A DNA stretch of 38,816 nt from contig NZ_WBMR01000081.1 of assembly GCF_008923365.1 (NCBI RefSeq), positions 1 through 38,816 of the forward strand, read 5' to 3'. Under the pieces are notes generated by a model. That model ran no database searches. It was not told the DNA's origin and worked only from the letters and a program-made list of their open reading frames with translations. Within the stretch, counting starts at the first letter, position 1; each line of letters starts with the position of its first letter. Made by a program: the position numbers and the translations under genes. Below, in pieces: positions 8,610-16,147 of the stretch. Source of the DNA: Actinomadura montaniterrae. Its GTDB lineage: Bacteria; Actinomycetota; Actinomycetes; Streptosporangiales; Streptosporangiaceae.

Positions 8610-8635
8610 GTTTTCACCTGCTCGTTCGCGGGTAA
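8610..8635 (+). promoter_or_regulatory. Sigma-B-like promoter of the MEDS/ATPase gene
   Basis: GTTT (8610-8613) and GGGTAA (8630-8635) are separated by 16 nt, close to the actinomycete stress sigma-B consensus GTTT-N14-16-GGGTA. It lies 47 bp before the ATG at 8682, and the downstream gene carries an anti-sigma-type ATPase domain, which fits the stress theme. Two TTCACC hexamers (8603-8608, 8613-8618) overlap the upstream element. Confidence 0.5.
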
Positions 8636-8642
8636 TCGTTCG

Positions 8643-8659
8643 AGTGAACGGCGTTCACT
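8643..8659. promoter_or_regulatory. Perfect 17-bp palindromic operator candidate
   Basis: AGTGAACGGCGTTCACT has 8-bp arms around one central G and lies between the putative -10 (8630-8635) and the start codon at 8682, where a bound dimeric repressor would block transcription. Confidence 0.5.
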
Positions 8660-8681
8660 GAGGGTTGGGGGCCACGAGGGC

Positions 8682-9617
8682 ATGGATCCGGACGACGCGA
8701 CACCGGGGGATCCGTTCGTCCATCCCGCCCTCTTCTATCGGGGCGACGAGGAGTACCTCGCCGGCACCGTCCCGTTTCTGCGCGCCGGCCTCGACGGCGG
8801 CGAGCCGGTGGCCGTCGCGGTCCCCGGACCCCGGCTCGGCGTGCTGCGCGAGGCGCTCGGCGACGCCGCCGGGGACGTCCGCTGGCTGGACATGACCGAG
8901 GCGGGCCGCAACCCCGGCCGGATCATCCCCGGGGTGCTGCGCGAGTTCGCCGACCGGCATCCCGCCGGGCGCGTCCGGATCATCGGGGAGCCGATCTGGC
9001 CGGGCCGGACCGATACCGAGTACCCCGCCTGCGCCCAGCACGAGGCGCTGATCAACCTGGCGTTCGCGGGGCGCGAGGTGTCGATCCTGTGCCCCTACGA
9101 CGTGGCGGGCCTGGACGCCGTCGTGATCTCCGACGCCCGTGCCACCCACCCGGTCCTCATCGACCGGGACGGCGAGCGCGCCAGCGGCGACTACGCGCCC
9201 GGCCGCGTCATCAGCTCCTACAACCGGCCGCTGCCCGAGCCGTCCGGCGCCGCGCGGATGAGCTTCGACCTGGACGCGCTGCCCCGCGTCCGCGAGTTCA
9301 CCTGCCGGTGGGCGCTGCACCTCGGCCTCGACCCGGAACCGGCGGGCGACCTGGAGGTGGCCGTGCACGAGCTGGCCGCCAACTCCTGCCTGCACGGCGG
9401 CGGGAAGGGGACGGCGCGGATCTGGTCCGAGGACGGCCAGGTCGTCTGCGAGGTCAGCGACTCCGGGACCATCACCGACCCGCTCGCCGGGCGGCGCCCG
9501 GCGGCGATGAGCCCGCTCGGCGGCCGCGGGATCCTGCTGGTCAACCACCTCGCGGACCTCGTCCGCATGCACACCGGGCCCGGCGGCACCACCGTCCGCG
9601 TGTACATGCGCGTCTGA
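8682..9617 (+). CDS. MEDS-domain sensor with C-terminal RsbW-like ATPase
   Basis: This 311-residue two-domain regulator has an N-terminal MEDS sensory domain (about 1-165; HPALFYRGDEEYLAGTVPFL, then EYPACAQHEALINLAF and SILCPYD). The C-terminal HATPase_c domain (about 185-310) has the N-box VHELAANSCLHGG, the G1 segment VSDSGTI and G2 GGRGILLVNHLAD. The architecture is common in actinomycetes, where such proteins act as anti-sigma or antibiotic-linked stress regulators. There is no transmembrane segment or phospho-acceptor His domain, so it is not a classical sensor kinase. Its sigma-B-like promoter and palindrome suggest stress control with possible autoregulation. Confidence 0.85.
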   Translation: MDPDDATPGDPFVHPALFYRGDEEYLAGTVPFLRAGLDGGEPVAVAVPGPRLGVLREALGDAAGDVRWLDMTEAGRNPGRIIPGVLREFADRHPAGRVRIIGEPIWPGRTDTEYPACAQHEALINLAFAGREVSILCPYDVAGLDAVVISDARATHPVLIDRDGERASGDYAPGRVISSYNRPLPEPSGAARMSFDLDALPRVREFTCRWALHLGLDPEPAGDLEVAVHELAANSCLHGGGKGTARIWSEDGQVVCEVSDSGTITDPLAGRRPAAMSPLGGRGILLVNHLADLVRMHTGPGGTTVRVYMRV

Positions 9618-9642
9618 GGAACGGCCGGTCCGCTGTGCCCGC

Positions 9643-10584
9643 TCAGCCCGCGACGGCTCGGCTCATGCCGGCGAGGGCCTCGGCTAGCAGCACCCCGCGA
9701 CCGGTGGAGGCGGCCCATTCGGCGAGGGTCGCGCTGATGTTCAGCGCGAGCACCCGCGCGGCGGCCTCCCGCTCCGGCGGGACGGGCCCGTACGCCGCCA
9801 GGAGCGCGGCGCGGGCCGTGCCGGCGAACCCGGCGTAGGCGATCGACAGGTCGACGGCCGGGTCCGCCAGGCACACGTCGCCCCAGTCGATCACCCCGGC
9901 GGCCCGGCCGTCCGGGCCGAGCAGCAGGTGCCGGACGTGCAGGTCCCCGTGGACGATCACCGGTTCGCCGTCCGGCGCGTCCCGGTGCCGCGCGTCCGCG
10001 AGGAGGTCCGTCACGGCGGTGCCGCGTTCCCAGACGCCGAGGCGGACGAGCGAGTCCAGCCGGGGGAACGTCCGCTCGGCGCGGACGGCGGGGTCCGCCC
10101 GTTTCATCGGGTCGTGCGGCAGCCCCCTTCCCGCCCGCGCGGCGAGCGCCGGGGCGTGCAGCGCGCGCAGGAAGGCGCCGACCTGTTCCGCGAGGGCCGT
10201 CCGGTCCTCGTCCGCGGGCCTGACCTCGGCGAGTTCGCGGCCGGGGATGATCCGCGCGCCCCAGAACGGCCAGGGGAAATCGCCGGACGGCCCCGCGGTG
10301 AACCGCGGCACGGGGATCGGCAGCGGCAGGCTCGGGGCGATGGCGGGGAGCACCGCGATCTCGCGCTCGACGCCGGGGACGGCGATGCGCCTGCGGGGGA
10401 AGCGGAACGCCCACTCGCCGCCGACCAGGAAGACCGTGTTGTCCCATCCGATCGCGAGCGCCTCCACCGGGGCGCCCGCGAGCCCGGGGAACCGGTCGCC
10501 GATCAGCGCGGCCGCCGCCTCCGCCGTCACCTCATGTTCGGGCTCCCATTCGGGAACGGGCGGGCCTTCCGGTGGAGTCGTCAC
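9643..10584 (-). CDS. Aminoglycoside phosphotransferase-fold small-molecule kinase
   Basis: This 313-residue APH-family kinase has the N-lobe segment GWDNTVFLVGGEWAFRFPRR (ATP-binding Lys replaced by Arg, as in related actinomycete proteins). The catalytic loop is VHGDLHVRHLLL (Brenner motif HGDLH) and the metal-binding DWGD follows. A GTG start at 10584 is preferred because the EWEPEHEV lead-in is usual for the subfamily. It overlaps the EamA gene's end by about 50 bp on the same strand; a shorter GTG start at 10530 would remove the overlap. Despite the name, most members phosphorylate unknown metabolites; resistance is not implied. Confidence 0.8.
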   Translation of the reverse strand: MTTPPEGPPVPEWEPEHEVTAEAAAALIGDRFPGLAGAPVEALAIGWDNTVFLVGGEWAFRFPRRRIAVPGVEREIAVLPAIAPSLPLPIPVPRFTAGPSGDFPWPFWGARIIPGRELAEVRPADEDRTALAEQVGAFLRALHAPALAARAGRGLPHDPMKRADPAVRAERTFPRLDSLVRLGVWERGTAVTDLLADARHRDAPDGEPVIVHGDLHVRHLLLGPDGRAAGVIDWGDVCLADPAVDLSIAYAGFAGTARAALLAAYGPVPPEREAAARVLALNISATLAEWAASTGRGVLLAEALAGMSRAVAG

Positions 10585-11494
10585 GCCGACGAACCGTACC
10601 GGGCGGCGCCGGCGGCCGCGCGTCATCGGGGCGCTCGGCGCGGGGACGTCCGGCCAGCCGGACCGCCGCGAGGACGAGCACGCAGCCCGCGATCTGCGAG
10701 AACCCGGGGCGCTCGCCGAGGACCGCGGCGCCGAACACGACCGCCAGGACCGGCTGGAGGAGCAGCAGCGTCCCGCCCTCCTCGGCGCGCAGCCTCGGCA
10801 GCGCGGCGCCGATGAGCATCCAGCCGCACACCTGGCCCGTCATGGCGAGCGCGGCGAGCCAGCCCAGCGCGGCCCAGCCGGGCGCGAGGTCGACGCCCTG
10901 CCACGGCGCGCCGATCACGACCGCCATGGCGCCTGCGCCGCACGTCGACAGCAGGACGGGCTGCGCCCGGTGGCGCTGCCCGCGTCCGGCGACGCGCGTG
11001 AGGAACAGGTAGCCCGCGTAGGCGGCGCCGGCGCCCACGCCGAACGCGATCCCGCCCGCCGGGTCCGTGCCCGTCCCGTGCTCGGCGACCCCGCCGGCGA
11101 GCGCGACGCCGCCGAGCATCACCGGGACGGCGAGCGCGAACGGCCGCGACGGGCGCTCGCCGAACACCGCGAGCGCCAGCAGCGGCACCACCACGACCTG
11201 CACGTTCACCAGGACGGTCGCGATCCCCGCGCCGACCCGGTCGATGGACGCGCCCCACAGCACCAGGTCGGCGCCCAGCAGCAGGCCCGCCGCCGCGTCG
11301 ACCGCGGCGCGGCGCCGCGGCCCGGTCCGCCGCCGCTCCCACAGCGCGAGCGGCGCCAGCACCGGCAGCGCGAGCGCGCAGCGGAAGAACGCGGCCGTCC
11401 CCGACGAGACGCCGGACAGCCGGAACAGGATCGCCGAGACGGAGATGAACGCGGCCCCGGCGATCGCGAGCAGACGCGGGTCGATCCTTCGCAC
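10532..11494 (-). CDS. EamA/DMT-family transporter
   Basis: This 320-residue polytopic membrane protein has about ten hydrophobic helices in two EamA repeats (first repeat about 5-135, second about 145-280) and the typical 'FGERP...FALAVPVMLGGVALAGG' and 'LGERPGFSQIAGCVLVLAAV' ends. A hydrophilic, Arg/Pro-rich C-terminal tail of about 40 residues runs into the APH gene. It is divergent from a LysR regulator 74 bp away, the classic arrangement for a regulated exporter. GTG start at 11494 is preceded by GGAGGG. Substrate unknown; members export amino acids or metabolites. Confidence 0.85.
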   Translation of the reverse strand: MRRIDPRLLAIAGAAFISVSAILFRLSGVSSGTAAFFRCALALPVLAPLALWERRRTGPRRRAAVDAAAGLLLGADLVLWGASIDRVGAGIATVLVNVQVVVVPLLALAVFGERPSRPFALAVPVMLGGVALAGGVAEHGTGTDPAGGIAFGVGAGAAYAGYLFLTRVAGRGQRHRAQPVLLSTCGAGAMAVVIGAPWQGVDLAPGWAALGWLAALAMTGQVCGWMLIGAALPRLRAEEGGTLLLLQPVLAVVFGAAVLGERPGFSQIAGCVLVLAAVRLAGRPRAERPDDARPPAPPGTVRRRDDSTGRPARSRMGART

Positions 11495-11552
11495 CCCTCC
11501 ACGCTGCCGCGCCGCGATCCATTAGCACAAGCGAATGTTCTTAAGCGGAAAT

Positions 11553-11569
11553 CGGTAGGATCGCTACCG
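11553..11569 (+). promoter_or_regulatory. Inverted repeat overlapping the LysR -10 box and start codon
   Basis: CGGTAG-GATCG-CTACCG (6-bp arms, 5-nt spacer) ends on the first base of the GTG at 11569. It contains TAGGAT (11556-11561), a -10 hexamer 7 nt before the GTG, so the message is probably leaderless and the repeat is well placed for autorepression. A CATT-N10-AATG element at 11520-11537 between the divergent genes could be the upstream LysR recognition site. Confidence 0.45.
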
Positions 11570-12489
11570 TGACGATGAACCTGGAACGGCTCCGTGCCCT
11601 GCACGCGGTCGCGGTGCACGGATCGATCGCGGCGGCGGCCGAGGCGATGCACGTGACGCCGTCCGGCGTCTCGCAGCAGCTGGCCAAGCTCGAACGCGAG
11701 ACCGGCCACGCGCTGCTCGAACCGCAGGGGCGCGGCGTGCGCCTGACCCGCGCCGGGCACGTCCTCGCCGGGCACGCCGCCCGGGTGCTCGCCCAGCTGT
11801 CGGCGGCCGCCGCCGAGCTGGACGGGCTGCGCGCGGACGTGACCGGGCCGGTCCGGCTCGGCGCGTTCGTCACCGCCGCCCGGTCGGTGCTGCCGCCCGC
11901 GCTCGCCGCGCTGCGCGAGCGGCACCCCGGCCTCACCCCCACCCTCCGGGAGGGCGAGGCGGAGAACGTGCTGCCCGCCCTGGCGCGCGGCGACCTCGAC
12001 GTGGCGATGGTGGAGAGCTGGGACACCCTGCCGACCCCGTTCCCCGCCTCGGTGTCGAACGTCCTGCTGTCCTCGGACGTCATCGACCTGGCGCTCCCGG
12101 CCGCGCACCCGCTCGCCCGGCGCCGCACCGTCGACCTGCACGAGCTGCGGGGCCTGCGGTGGGCGGCGTGGACGGCCGGCGGGACCTGCGAGAAGCAGAT
12201 CGTCCAGACGCTGCGCGAGCACAACGTCGACCCCGACATCGCCTGCAACGTGGCCGACTATGCCACCCAGCTGGCGTTCGTCGCCGCCGGGCTGGCCGCC
12301 GCGATGATCCCCCGCCTCGGCCGCGATCCCGTGCCCGCCGGCGTCCGGATGCTCGCCACCCGCCCCGTCGTGCGCCGCAAGATCTACGTGGCGTGGCGGA
12401 CGGAGGCCGCGGGCCCGGCCGTCGACGCGTGCGTCGAGGCGCTGCGGGCCGCCGCCGAGCACTTCATGGAGGACCGCCTGGCGTCCTGA
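11569..12489 (+). CDS. LysR-family transcriptional regulator
   Basis: This 306-residue regulator has an N-terminal winged HTH (about 3-62; LERLRALHAVAVHGSIAAAA then TPSGVSQQLAKLERETG). The C-terminal periplasmic-binding-like co-inducer domain spans about 90-300. It is divergently transcribed from the EamA transporter, its likely target by analogy with LysE/ArgP-type pairs. GTG at 11569 and ATG at 11575 are both possible starts; the leaderless -10 favours GTG. The HTH is intact and no residues look out of place. Confidence 0.9.
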   Translation: MTMNLERLRALHAVAVHGSIAAAAEAMHVTPSGVSQQLAKLERETGHALLEPQGRGVRLTRAGHVLAGHAARVLAQLSAAAAELDGLRADVTGPVRLGAFVTAARSVLPPALAALRERHPGLTPTLREGEAENVLPALARGDLDVAMVESWDTLPTPFPASVSNVLLSSDVIDLALPAAHPLARRRTVDLHELRGLRWAAWTAGGTCEKQIVQTLREHNVDPDIACNVADYATQLAFVAAGLAAAMIPRLGRDPVPAGVRMLATRPVVRRKIYVAWRTEAAGPAVDACVEALRAAAEHFMEDRLAS

Positions 12490-12600
12490 GCGGCGGAGGG
12501 CGCCGAGCCGTGGCCGAGACTTGACCGGGGCTTCAGGTGTAGCGGGCCACCGGCGGGAATGATCCCTGCGCCCGGAATCTCCCGATCGTTATGGGGAACG

Positions 12601-13047
12601 ATGCGTTTTCTTGCTCGCGCGCACCAGATGCCCGTCCGGCTGATCGTGGGCGCGTTCGTCCTGAACTCGGGCCTGTCGAAGCTCAAGGGCGACGAGGGGA
12701 CGGCCGAGTACATCCACGGCACCGCCAAGACCGCCTACCCGTTCCTGGAGTCGCAGGACAAGGCCGCGTTCACCCGCAACCTCGGCGCCGCCGAGGTCGC
12801 GCTCGGCACCGCGCTGGTCACCCCGGTGGTGCCGACGGTGCTGGCGGGCGCGGCGCTCACCGCGTTCGCGGGCGGGCTGGCCGGCCTCTACCTGCGGCTT
12901 CCCGGCATGCGCGAGGGGCTGCGGCCCACCCAGCAGGGCATCCCGCTCGCCAAGGACTCCTGGCTGATCGGGATCGGCGCCACGCTGGTGCTGGAGGAGC
13001 TGAGCCGGGCGCGCGAGGAGCGCCGCGGCCGCCGGCGCCGCCACTGA
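12601..13047 (+). CDS. DoxX-like small membrane protein
   Basis: This 148-residue membrane protein begins MRFLARAHQMPVRLIVGAFV. The 'GAFVLNSGLSKLKGDE' opening and three to four hydrophobic helices (about 12-28, 60-100, 120-136) fit the DoxX-like group of actinomycetes. Also family-like is the RLPGMREGLRPTQQG loop. The C-terminus is very basic (RAREERRGRRRRH). A GGGGA tract stands 4 nt before the ATG at 12601; an upstream in-frame ATG at 12559 has no such support. Function unknown. Confidence 0.65.
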   Translation: MRFLARAHQMPVRLIVGAFVLNSGLSKLKGDEGTAEYIHGTAKTAYPFLESQDKAAFTRNLGAAEVALGTALVTPVVPTVLAGAALTAFAGGLAGLYLRLPGMREGLRPTQQGIPLAKDSWLIGIGATLVLEELSRAREERRGRRRRH

Positions 13048-13051
13048 CGGG

Positions 13052-13063
13052 CGGGCGCGCCCG
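13052..13063. terminator. Palindrome between convergent genes, possible terminator
   Basis: CGGGCGCGCCCG is a perfect 12-bp palindrome placed between the stops of the convergent genes ending at 13047 and 13098. It is short and lacks a U-tract, so it is only a candidate. Confidence 0.3.
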
Positions 13064-13097
13064 AGCGGCAGGGAGGCCGAACCGGCTCCGGCACGGG

Positions 13098-13589
13098 TCA
13101 GCCCGCCTGATGGCCCGGTTGCAGGTCCGGCAGCGAGCGGAAGGTGAGCGGGGCGGCCTCGCCGTCTCCCGCCACCTCGATCGGGTCCAGCAGGAAACCG
13201 ATGTGGTCGCCGAGGCCGACGCGCTCCAGGACGCGTCCGACCAGGTGGCGGCGGGCCGCGGAGAGCAGCGGCACGCCTGCGGGTCCCGGACGCCAGGAGC
13301 ACCGGGCGAACTTGTCGACGTCGTCGCCGGTCCGCGCACCGAACAAGGCGGCCAGTTCCCGCTGGTCCTCGTCCTGCCCGAGGACGTGCACGGCGAGGAC
13401 CGTCGCCGCCGTAGCCGTCCTGTAGGTGCGGTTGCGCCGGGACAGGCACACCAGGAACCGGAACGGGTCGATGCTGGTCTGCGTGGCGAACCCGACCAGG
13501 CACCCGGCCCGCTCCCCCGTGCCCGGATCGGCCGCCGTCACCACGAACATCGGGTAGTCGAACCCGGCGACGAACTCATCGGTGTCCAC
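13098..13589 (-). CDS. Flavin reductase-like FMN-binding protein
   Basis: This 163-residue protein of the flavin reductase/PNPOx-like split-barrel fold has 'FDYPMFVVTA' as the first strand, 'GCLVGFATQTSIDPFRFLVCLSRRN' as the FMN-phosphate and isoalloxazine-binding segment, and 'AVHVLGQDEDQRELAALFG' typical of the reductase branch. It supplies reduced flavin to a partner or is a stand-alone flavoprotein; no oxygenase is adjacent. GTG start at 13589 has TAGGCT 6 nt upstream (13596-13601), suggesting a leaderless message. It is distinct from the second flavin reductase at 17410-17919. Confidence 0.8.
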   Translation of the reverse strand: MDTDEFVAGFDYPMFVVTAADPGTGERAGCLVGFATQTSIDPFRFLVCLSRRNRTYRTATAATVLAVHVLGQDEDQRELAALFGARTGDDVDKFARCSWRPGPAGVPLLSAARRHLVGRVLERVGLGDHIGFLLDPIEVAGDGEAAPLTFRSLPDLQPGHQAG

Positions 13590-13624
13590 CCCGGCAGCCT
13601 ATGCGGCCACGGCGGGACGGTCCT

Positions 13625-14251
13625 TCAGGCGCGGGAGTACAGGTAGGCGGCGGCGAGGGTCCGCCACGGGGCCCACGGACGGGCGCGCTCGTCGGCGGAC
13701 CGCACCGACGGGACGGCGCCGAGGGCCCACTCGCGGGCCATCGCCTTGCGGATCTGCAGGTCCGCCGACGGCATCACGTCGGCACGCCGGAAGGCGAGGA
13801 CGAGGACGCCGTCGGCGGTGAAGCGGCCGACGCCCTTGATCCCGGTGAGCTCGGCGTGCGCCTCCTCGTCGCGCATGCGGGCCAGCCGTTCCGGGCACAG
13901 CGAGCCCCGGACGATGCGCCCGGCCGCGTCGGTGAGCGTGCGGATCTTGGCCTGGGAGTAGCCGGCCTCCGCCAGCGCCCGGGGCGGAGCGTCGAGGAAC
14001 TCCCCGGGGCCCGGCGTCCTGCCGCCGTACCGGTCGCGGAGCCGTCCGATGATCGCGAGGGCAGCGGCGTTGGAGATGTGCTGGTCGGTGACCTGCCGGA
14101 GCAGCGCCGTCCACAGGTCCGCGCCCCAGCCGTCGAACACCTCGGCCGGGTCGAGCCCGGGATCTCGCTCCACCAGGCGGCGCAGGACCGGGTCGCGGGC
14201 GCCGAGCAGCGCGCGGCCCTCGTCCCAGTCGCGGTCAGCGGGCACGGTCAC
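13625..14251 (-). CDS. AlkA-type DNA-3-methyladenine glycosylase
   Basis: This 208-residue HhH-GPD base-excision repair enzyme removes alkylated purines. The core WTALLRQVTDQHISNAAALA helix is followed by the hairpin LTGIKGVGRFTADGVLVLAF, the helix-hairpin-helix that binds the DNA backbone, and the catalytic Asp in PSADLQIRKA. It lacks the N-terminal AlkA domain and is a short single-domain form, common in actinomycetes. The GTG at 14251 overlaps the CGNR stop as GTGA, so the genes are co-translated. A second GTG at 14245 is an alternative start. Confidence 0.85.
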   Translation of the reverse strand: MTVPADRDWDEGRALLGARDPVLRRLVERDPGLDPAEVFDGWGADLWTALLRQVTDQHISNAAALAIIGRLRDRYGGRTPGPGEFLDAPPRALAEAGYSQAKIRTLTDAAGRIVRGSLCPERLARMRDEEAHAELTGIKGVGRFTADGVLVLAFRRADVMPSADLQIRKAMAREWALGAVPSVRSADERARPWAPWRTLAAAYLYSRA

Positions 14252-14823
14252 CCCGCGGCGCGGCGACGGCGGCGGCGGCGGTGCTCGCGGACGCGGTGGC
14301 GGACGCCGCAGATCTCGGCGGCGCACCAGACCCGCCGGCCGGTCGGGTCCAGGAACAGCATCCCGCAGTCGCGGGCCGGGCAGGCGCCCAGCATCCGGGC
14401 CTCGGGGCCGGTGAGGTGCTGGGCCGCCTGGCGGGCGACGCGGCCGAGCGCCGCCCGGGTGGTCGCCGGCGGACGGGTCCGCGGTCCGGACGGCCCGTCG
14501 CGCAGTTCGAGGGGCTCGTCGGCGCGGAGGTGCTCGTTGACGCGGGCGACGTCGCCGGGCGGCCAGGCGTTCCCCCGCAGGGTGGCGAGCGCCAGGCCGC
14601 GCAGGGACTCGCGCAGCTCGCGCGCCCGGACGAGGTCGTCCTCATCCGGCGCGCGCTCCGGGAGGAGGCCTTCGGCGTCGAGCCACTCGCGGAGCCTCGC
14701 CGTGTCGCGGAGGCGTTCCACCGGCGTCTCGCCGTAGGCGTCGCCGACGGTGGCGACGAGGTCGAGCCACGTCGCCCCGGTGTCGAAGCGCAGCCGTTGG
14801 ATGCGCGTGCCCGCGGGCGCCAC
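14248..14823 (-). CDS. CGNR zinc-finger / ABATE-domain protein, variant motif
   Basis: This 191-residue protein has an N-terminal ABATE-like domain (about 8-135; FDTGATWLDLVATVGDAYGE opening) and a C-terminal zinc finger (about 145-190). The finger reads CPARDCGMLFLD...WCAAEICGVRHRVREH: the four cysteines are kept but the name motif CGNR is CGVR. The family is thought to be transcriptional regulators; evidence for DNA targets is thin. The very basic tail (RRRRRRRAAG) may add DNA affinity. GTG start at 14823 has TATCAT 6 nt upstream. It is coupled to the glycosylase, hinting at alkylation-damage control. Confidence 0.8.
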   Translation of the reverse strand: MAPAGTRIQRLRFDTGATWLDLVATVGDAYGETPVERLRDTARLREWLDAEGLLPERAPDEDDLVRARELRESLRGLALATLRGNAWPPGDVARVNEHLRADEPLELRDGPSGPRTRPPATTRAALGRVARQAAQHLTGPEARMLGACPARDCGMLFLDPTGRRVWCAAEICGVRHRVREHRRRRRRRAAG

Positions 14824-14829
14824 CGTCCC

Positions 14830-14853
14830 ATGATACGGCTTGACGTGTTACGT
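14830..14853 (-). promoter_or_regulatory. CGNR gene -10 box and adjacent palindrome
   Basis: On the minus strand TATCAT (14830-14835) stands 6 nt before the GTG at 14823. Upstream of it lies ACGT-GTT-ACGT (14843-14853), a small palindrome overlapping the TAA of the regulator gene ending at 14848. Placement at the -35 region suits an operator. The related string TGAC-S-TGTTACG recurs at 27774-27784 before the DMT exporter. Confidence 0.35.
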
Positions 14854-15873
14854 GCCATGCCCGATCCATCCCCGCCGCTCGGCGAGCACGCCGCCCTGGA
14901 AGCGGCTGGTGGCGTCCATCATCCGCAAGAGCTCGGAGACCCGGCGCCGTACCGTCCGGACCGAGATGCCCAGGCGCCGCGCGACGAGCTCGTCCTTGGC
15001 CCCTTCGCCCAGCATCGTGAGCATGGCGCGGTCCGTGGCGGCCAGCCGGAGCGGGTCCCCGTCCGGATGCTCCTGGTCTCCGTCCAGGAGGTGGTCGACG
15101 CCGCTCGCCTGCGACCAGCAGGCCTGGAAGAGCGCGTCGAGCGCCTCGACCAGCCCGCGTCCCCGGACGATCAGCGTCGCGTGGCCGCTCGGGCCGGTCC
15201 CTCCCTCGGTGAGGACGACCGCCTGCCGGTCCAGGAGCAGCAGGTCGACGGGCGGTTCGGGCAGCATCCGGACCTGGCCGCCCTCGTTCAGCCGGGGCCG
15301 CACCGTGTCGCGCAGCCGGTCGTCGGTGAAGAAGCCGCTGGGATAGACCAGGCGGAGGCGGACCCCGCGGCGCAGGGCGGCGAGCTCCGCCTGCTCGTGG
15401 TCGAGGTGCGTCCGGCCCGGCGCGCCCGGGCCGCCGGCCGGGGTGATCCTCGCGACCTCACGGCGGGCCGCGCCGAGCAGCTCGGTGACCTGCAGCCGGG
15501 CGGCCTCCGGGTCGCCGATCCGGTCCACGGTGGGGGCGAGCCCGACCGAGCCGAGCACGGGATGCCGTTCCAGGAGCCCCGCCAGCTCGCCGTAAAGCGC
15601 GGTGATGCTGCTGCGCTTGCGCGCGTACTCGGCGTCCACCTGGGCGCGCAGCCGGTCGGCGGCGACCATCGGGCCGTTCGACGTCGGGCGCAGTTTGCCG
15701 ACCTGCTCGGTGCAGACGAGTCCGGCGCGGATGAGCCGCGCGATGCTGTCGCCGACCTGGCGGGAAGGAAGCCCGAGCGCCTTCGCGATCTGTTCCGCCG
15801 TGCAATCGAAACGGTGGACGATGTGCCCGTAGACGATATTGTCCGCTTCCTCCAGACCGAGCATATCCAGCAT
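14848..15873 (-). CDS. TrmB-like / LuxR-type HTH transcriptional regulator
   Basis: This 341-residue regulator combines an N-terminal winged HTH of TrmB type (about 5-60; VYGHIVHRFDCTAEQIAKAL, then PSRQVGDSIARLIRAGLV) and a central sensor region. The C-terminal LuxR-type HTH (about 275-325) reads DRAMLTMLGEGAKDELVARR then GISVRTVRRRVSELL. This actinomycete family often sits beside secondary-metabolite clusters. The ATG at 15873 is chosen since the HTH homology starts there and GGGGTG lies 9 nt upstream. It is the only regulator next to the 16-32 kb cluster and is its best candidate controller. Two palindromes stand in its 274-bp upstream spacer. Confidence 0.8.
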   Translation of the reverse strand: MLDMLGLEEADNIVYGHIVHRFDCTAEQIAKALGLPSRQVGDSIARLIRAGLVCTEQVGKLRPTSNGPMVAADRLRAQVDAEYARKRSSITALYGELAGLLERHPVLGSVGLAPTVDRIGDPEAARLQVTELLGAARREVARITPAGGPGAPGRTHLDHEQAELAALRRGVRLRLVYPSGFFTDDRLRDTVRPRLNEGGQVRMLPEPPVDLLLLDRQAVVLTEGGTGPSGHATLIVRGRGLVEALDALFQACWSQASGVDHLLDGDQEHPDGDPLRLAATDRAMLTMLGEGAKDELVARRLGISVRTVRRRVSELLRMMDATSRFQGGVLAERRGWIGHGT

Positions 15874-15971
15874 GTGAGAGAACACCCCTGGTCGCGAAGT
15901 CCGGCCCGCGCTCCCCTGGCCGGGCACCCAGGTCTTCGTAGCACCCGAGAGGAGAGATAAACGCACGAGAC

Positions 15972-16021
15972 CCGGGCGCCCGGAGTATTCCCACGTAATC
16001 GAGGGGGTTTTCGAACCTCGA
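15972..16021. promoter_or_regulatory. Two inverted repeats upstream of the TrmB/LuxR regulator
   Basis: The 274-bp gap 15874-16147 contains a perfect 12-bp palindrome CCGGGCGCCCGG (15972-15983) and a TCGAGG-N11-CCTCGA inverted repeat (15999-16004 / 16016-16021), about 100-150 bp before the regulator start. The region is AT-richer than its surroundings, as expected of a promoter. Nothing else, in particular no extra ORF, is supported in this gap. Confidence 0.4.
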
Positions 16022-16147
16022 AATAGCGGACCAGCGAACGTCCCCTTCCAAACGGCCCCTCTGGATCGTTCCTTTTGGGACATCCCCGTTAACGCGCCGT
16101 CACCTCGGCGGCGCCCTCCGGAACCGGCCGCTCTCCCGCAGGCGCGC

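Noticed and set aside
9643..10584. An aminoglycoside resistance gene
   Set aside because: The fold is shared by many kinases of unknown small molecules; nothing in the sequence or context indicates an antibiotic substrate.
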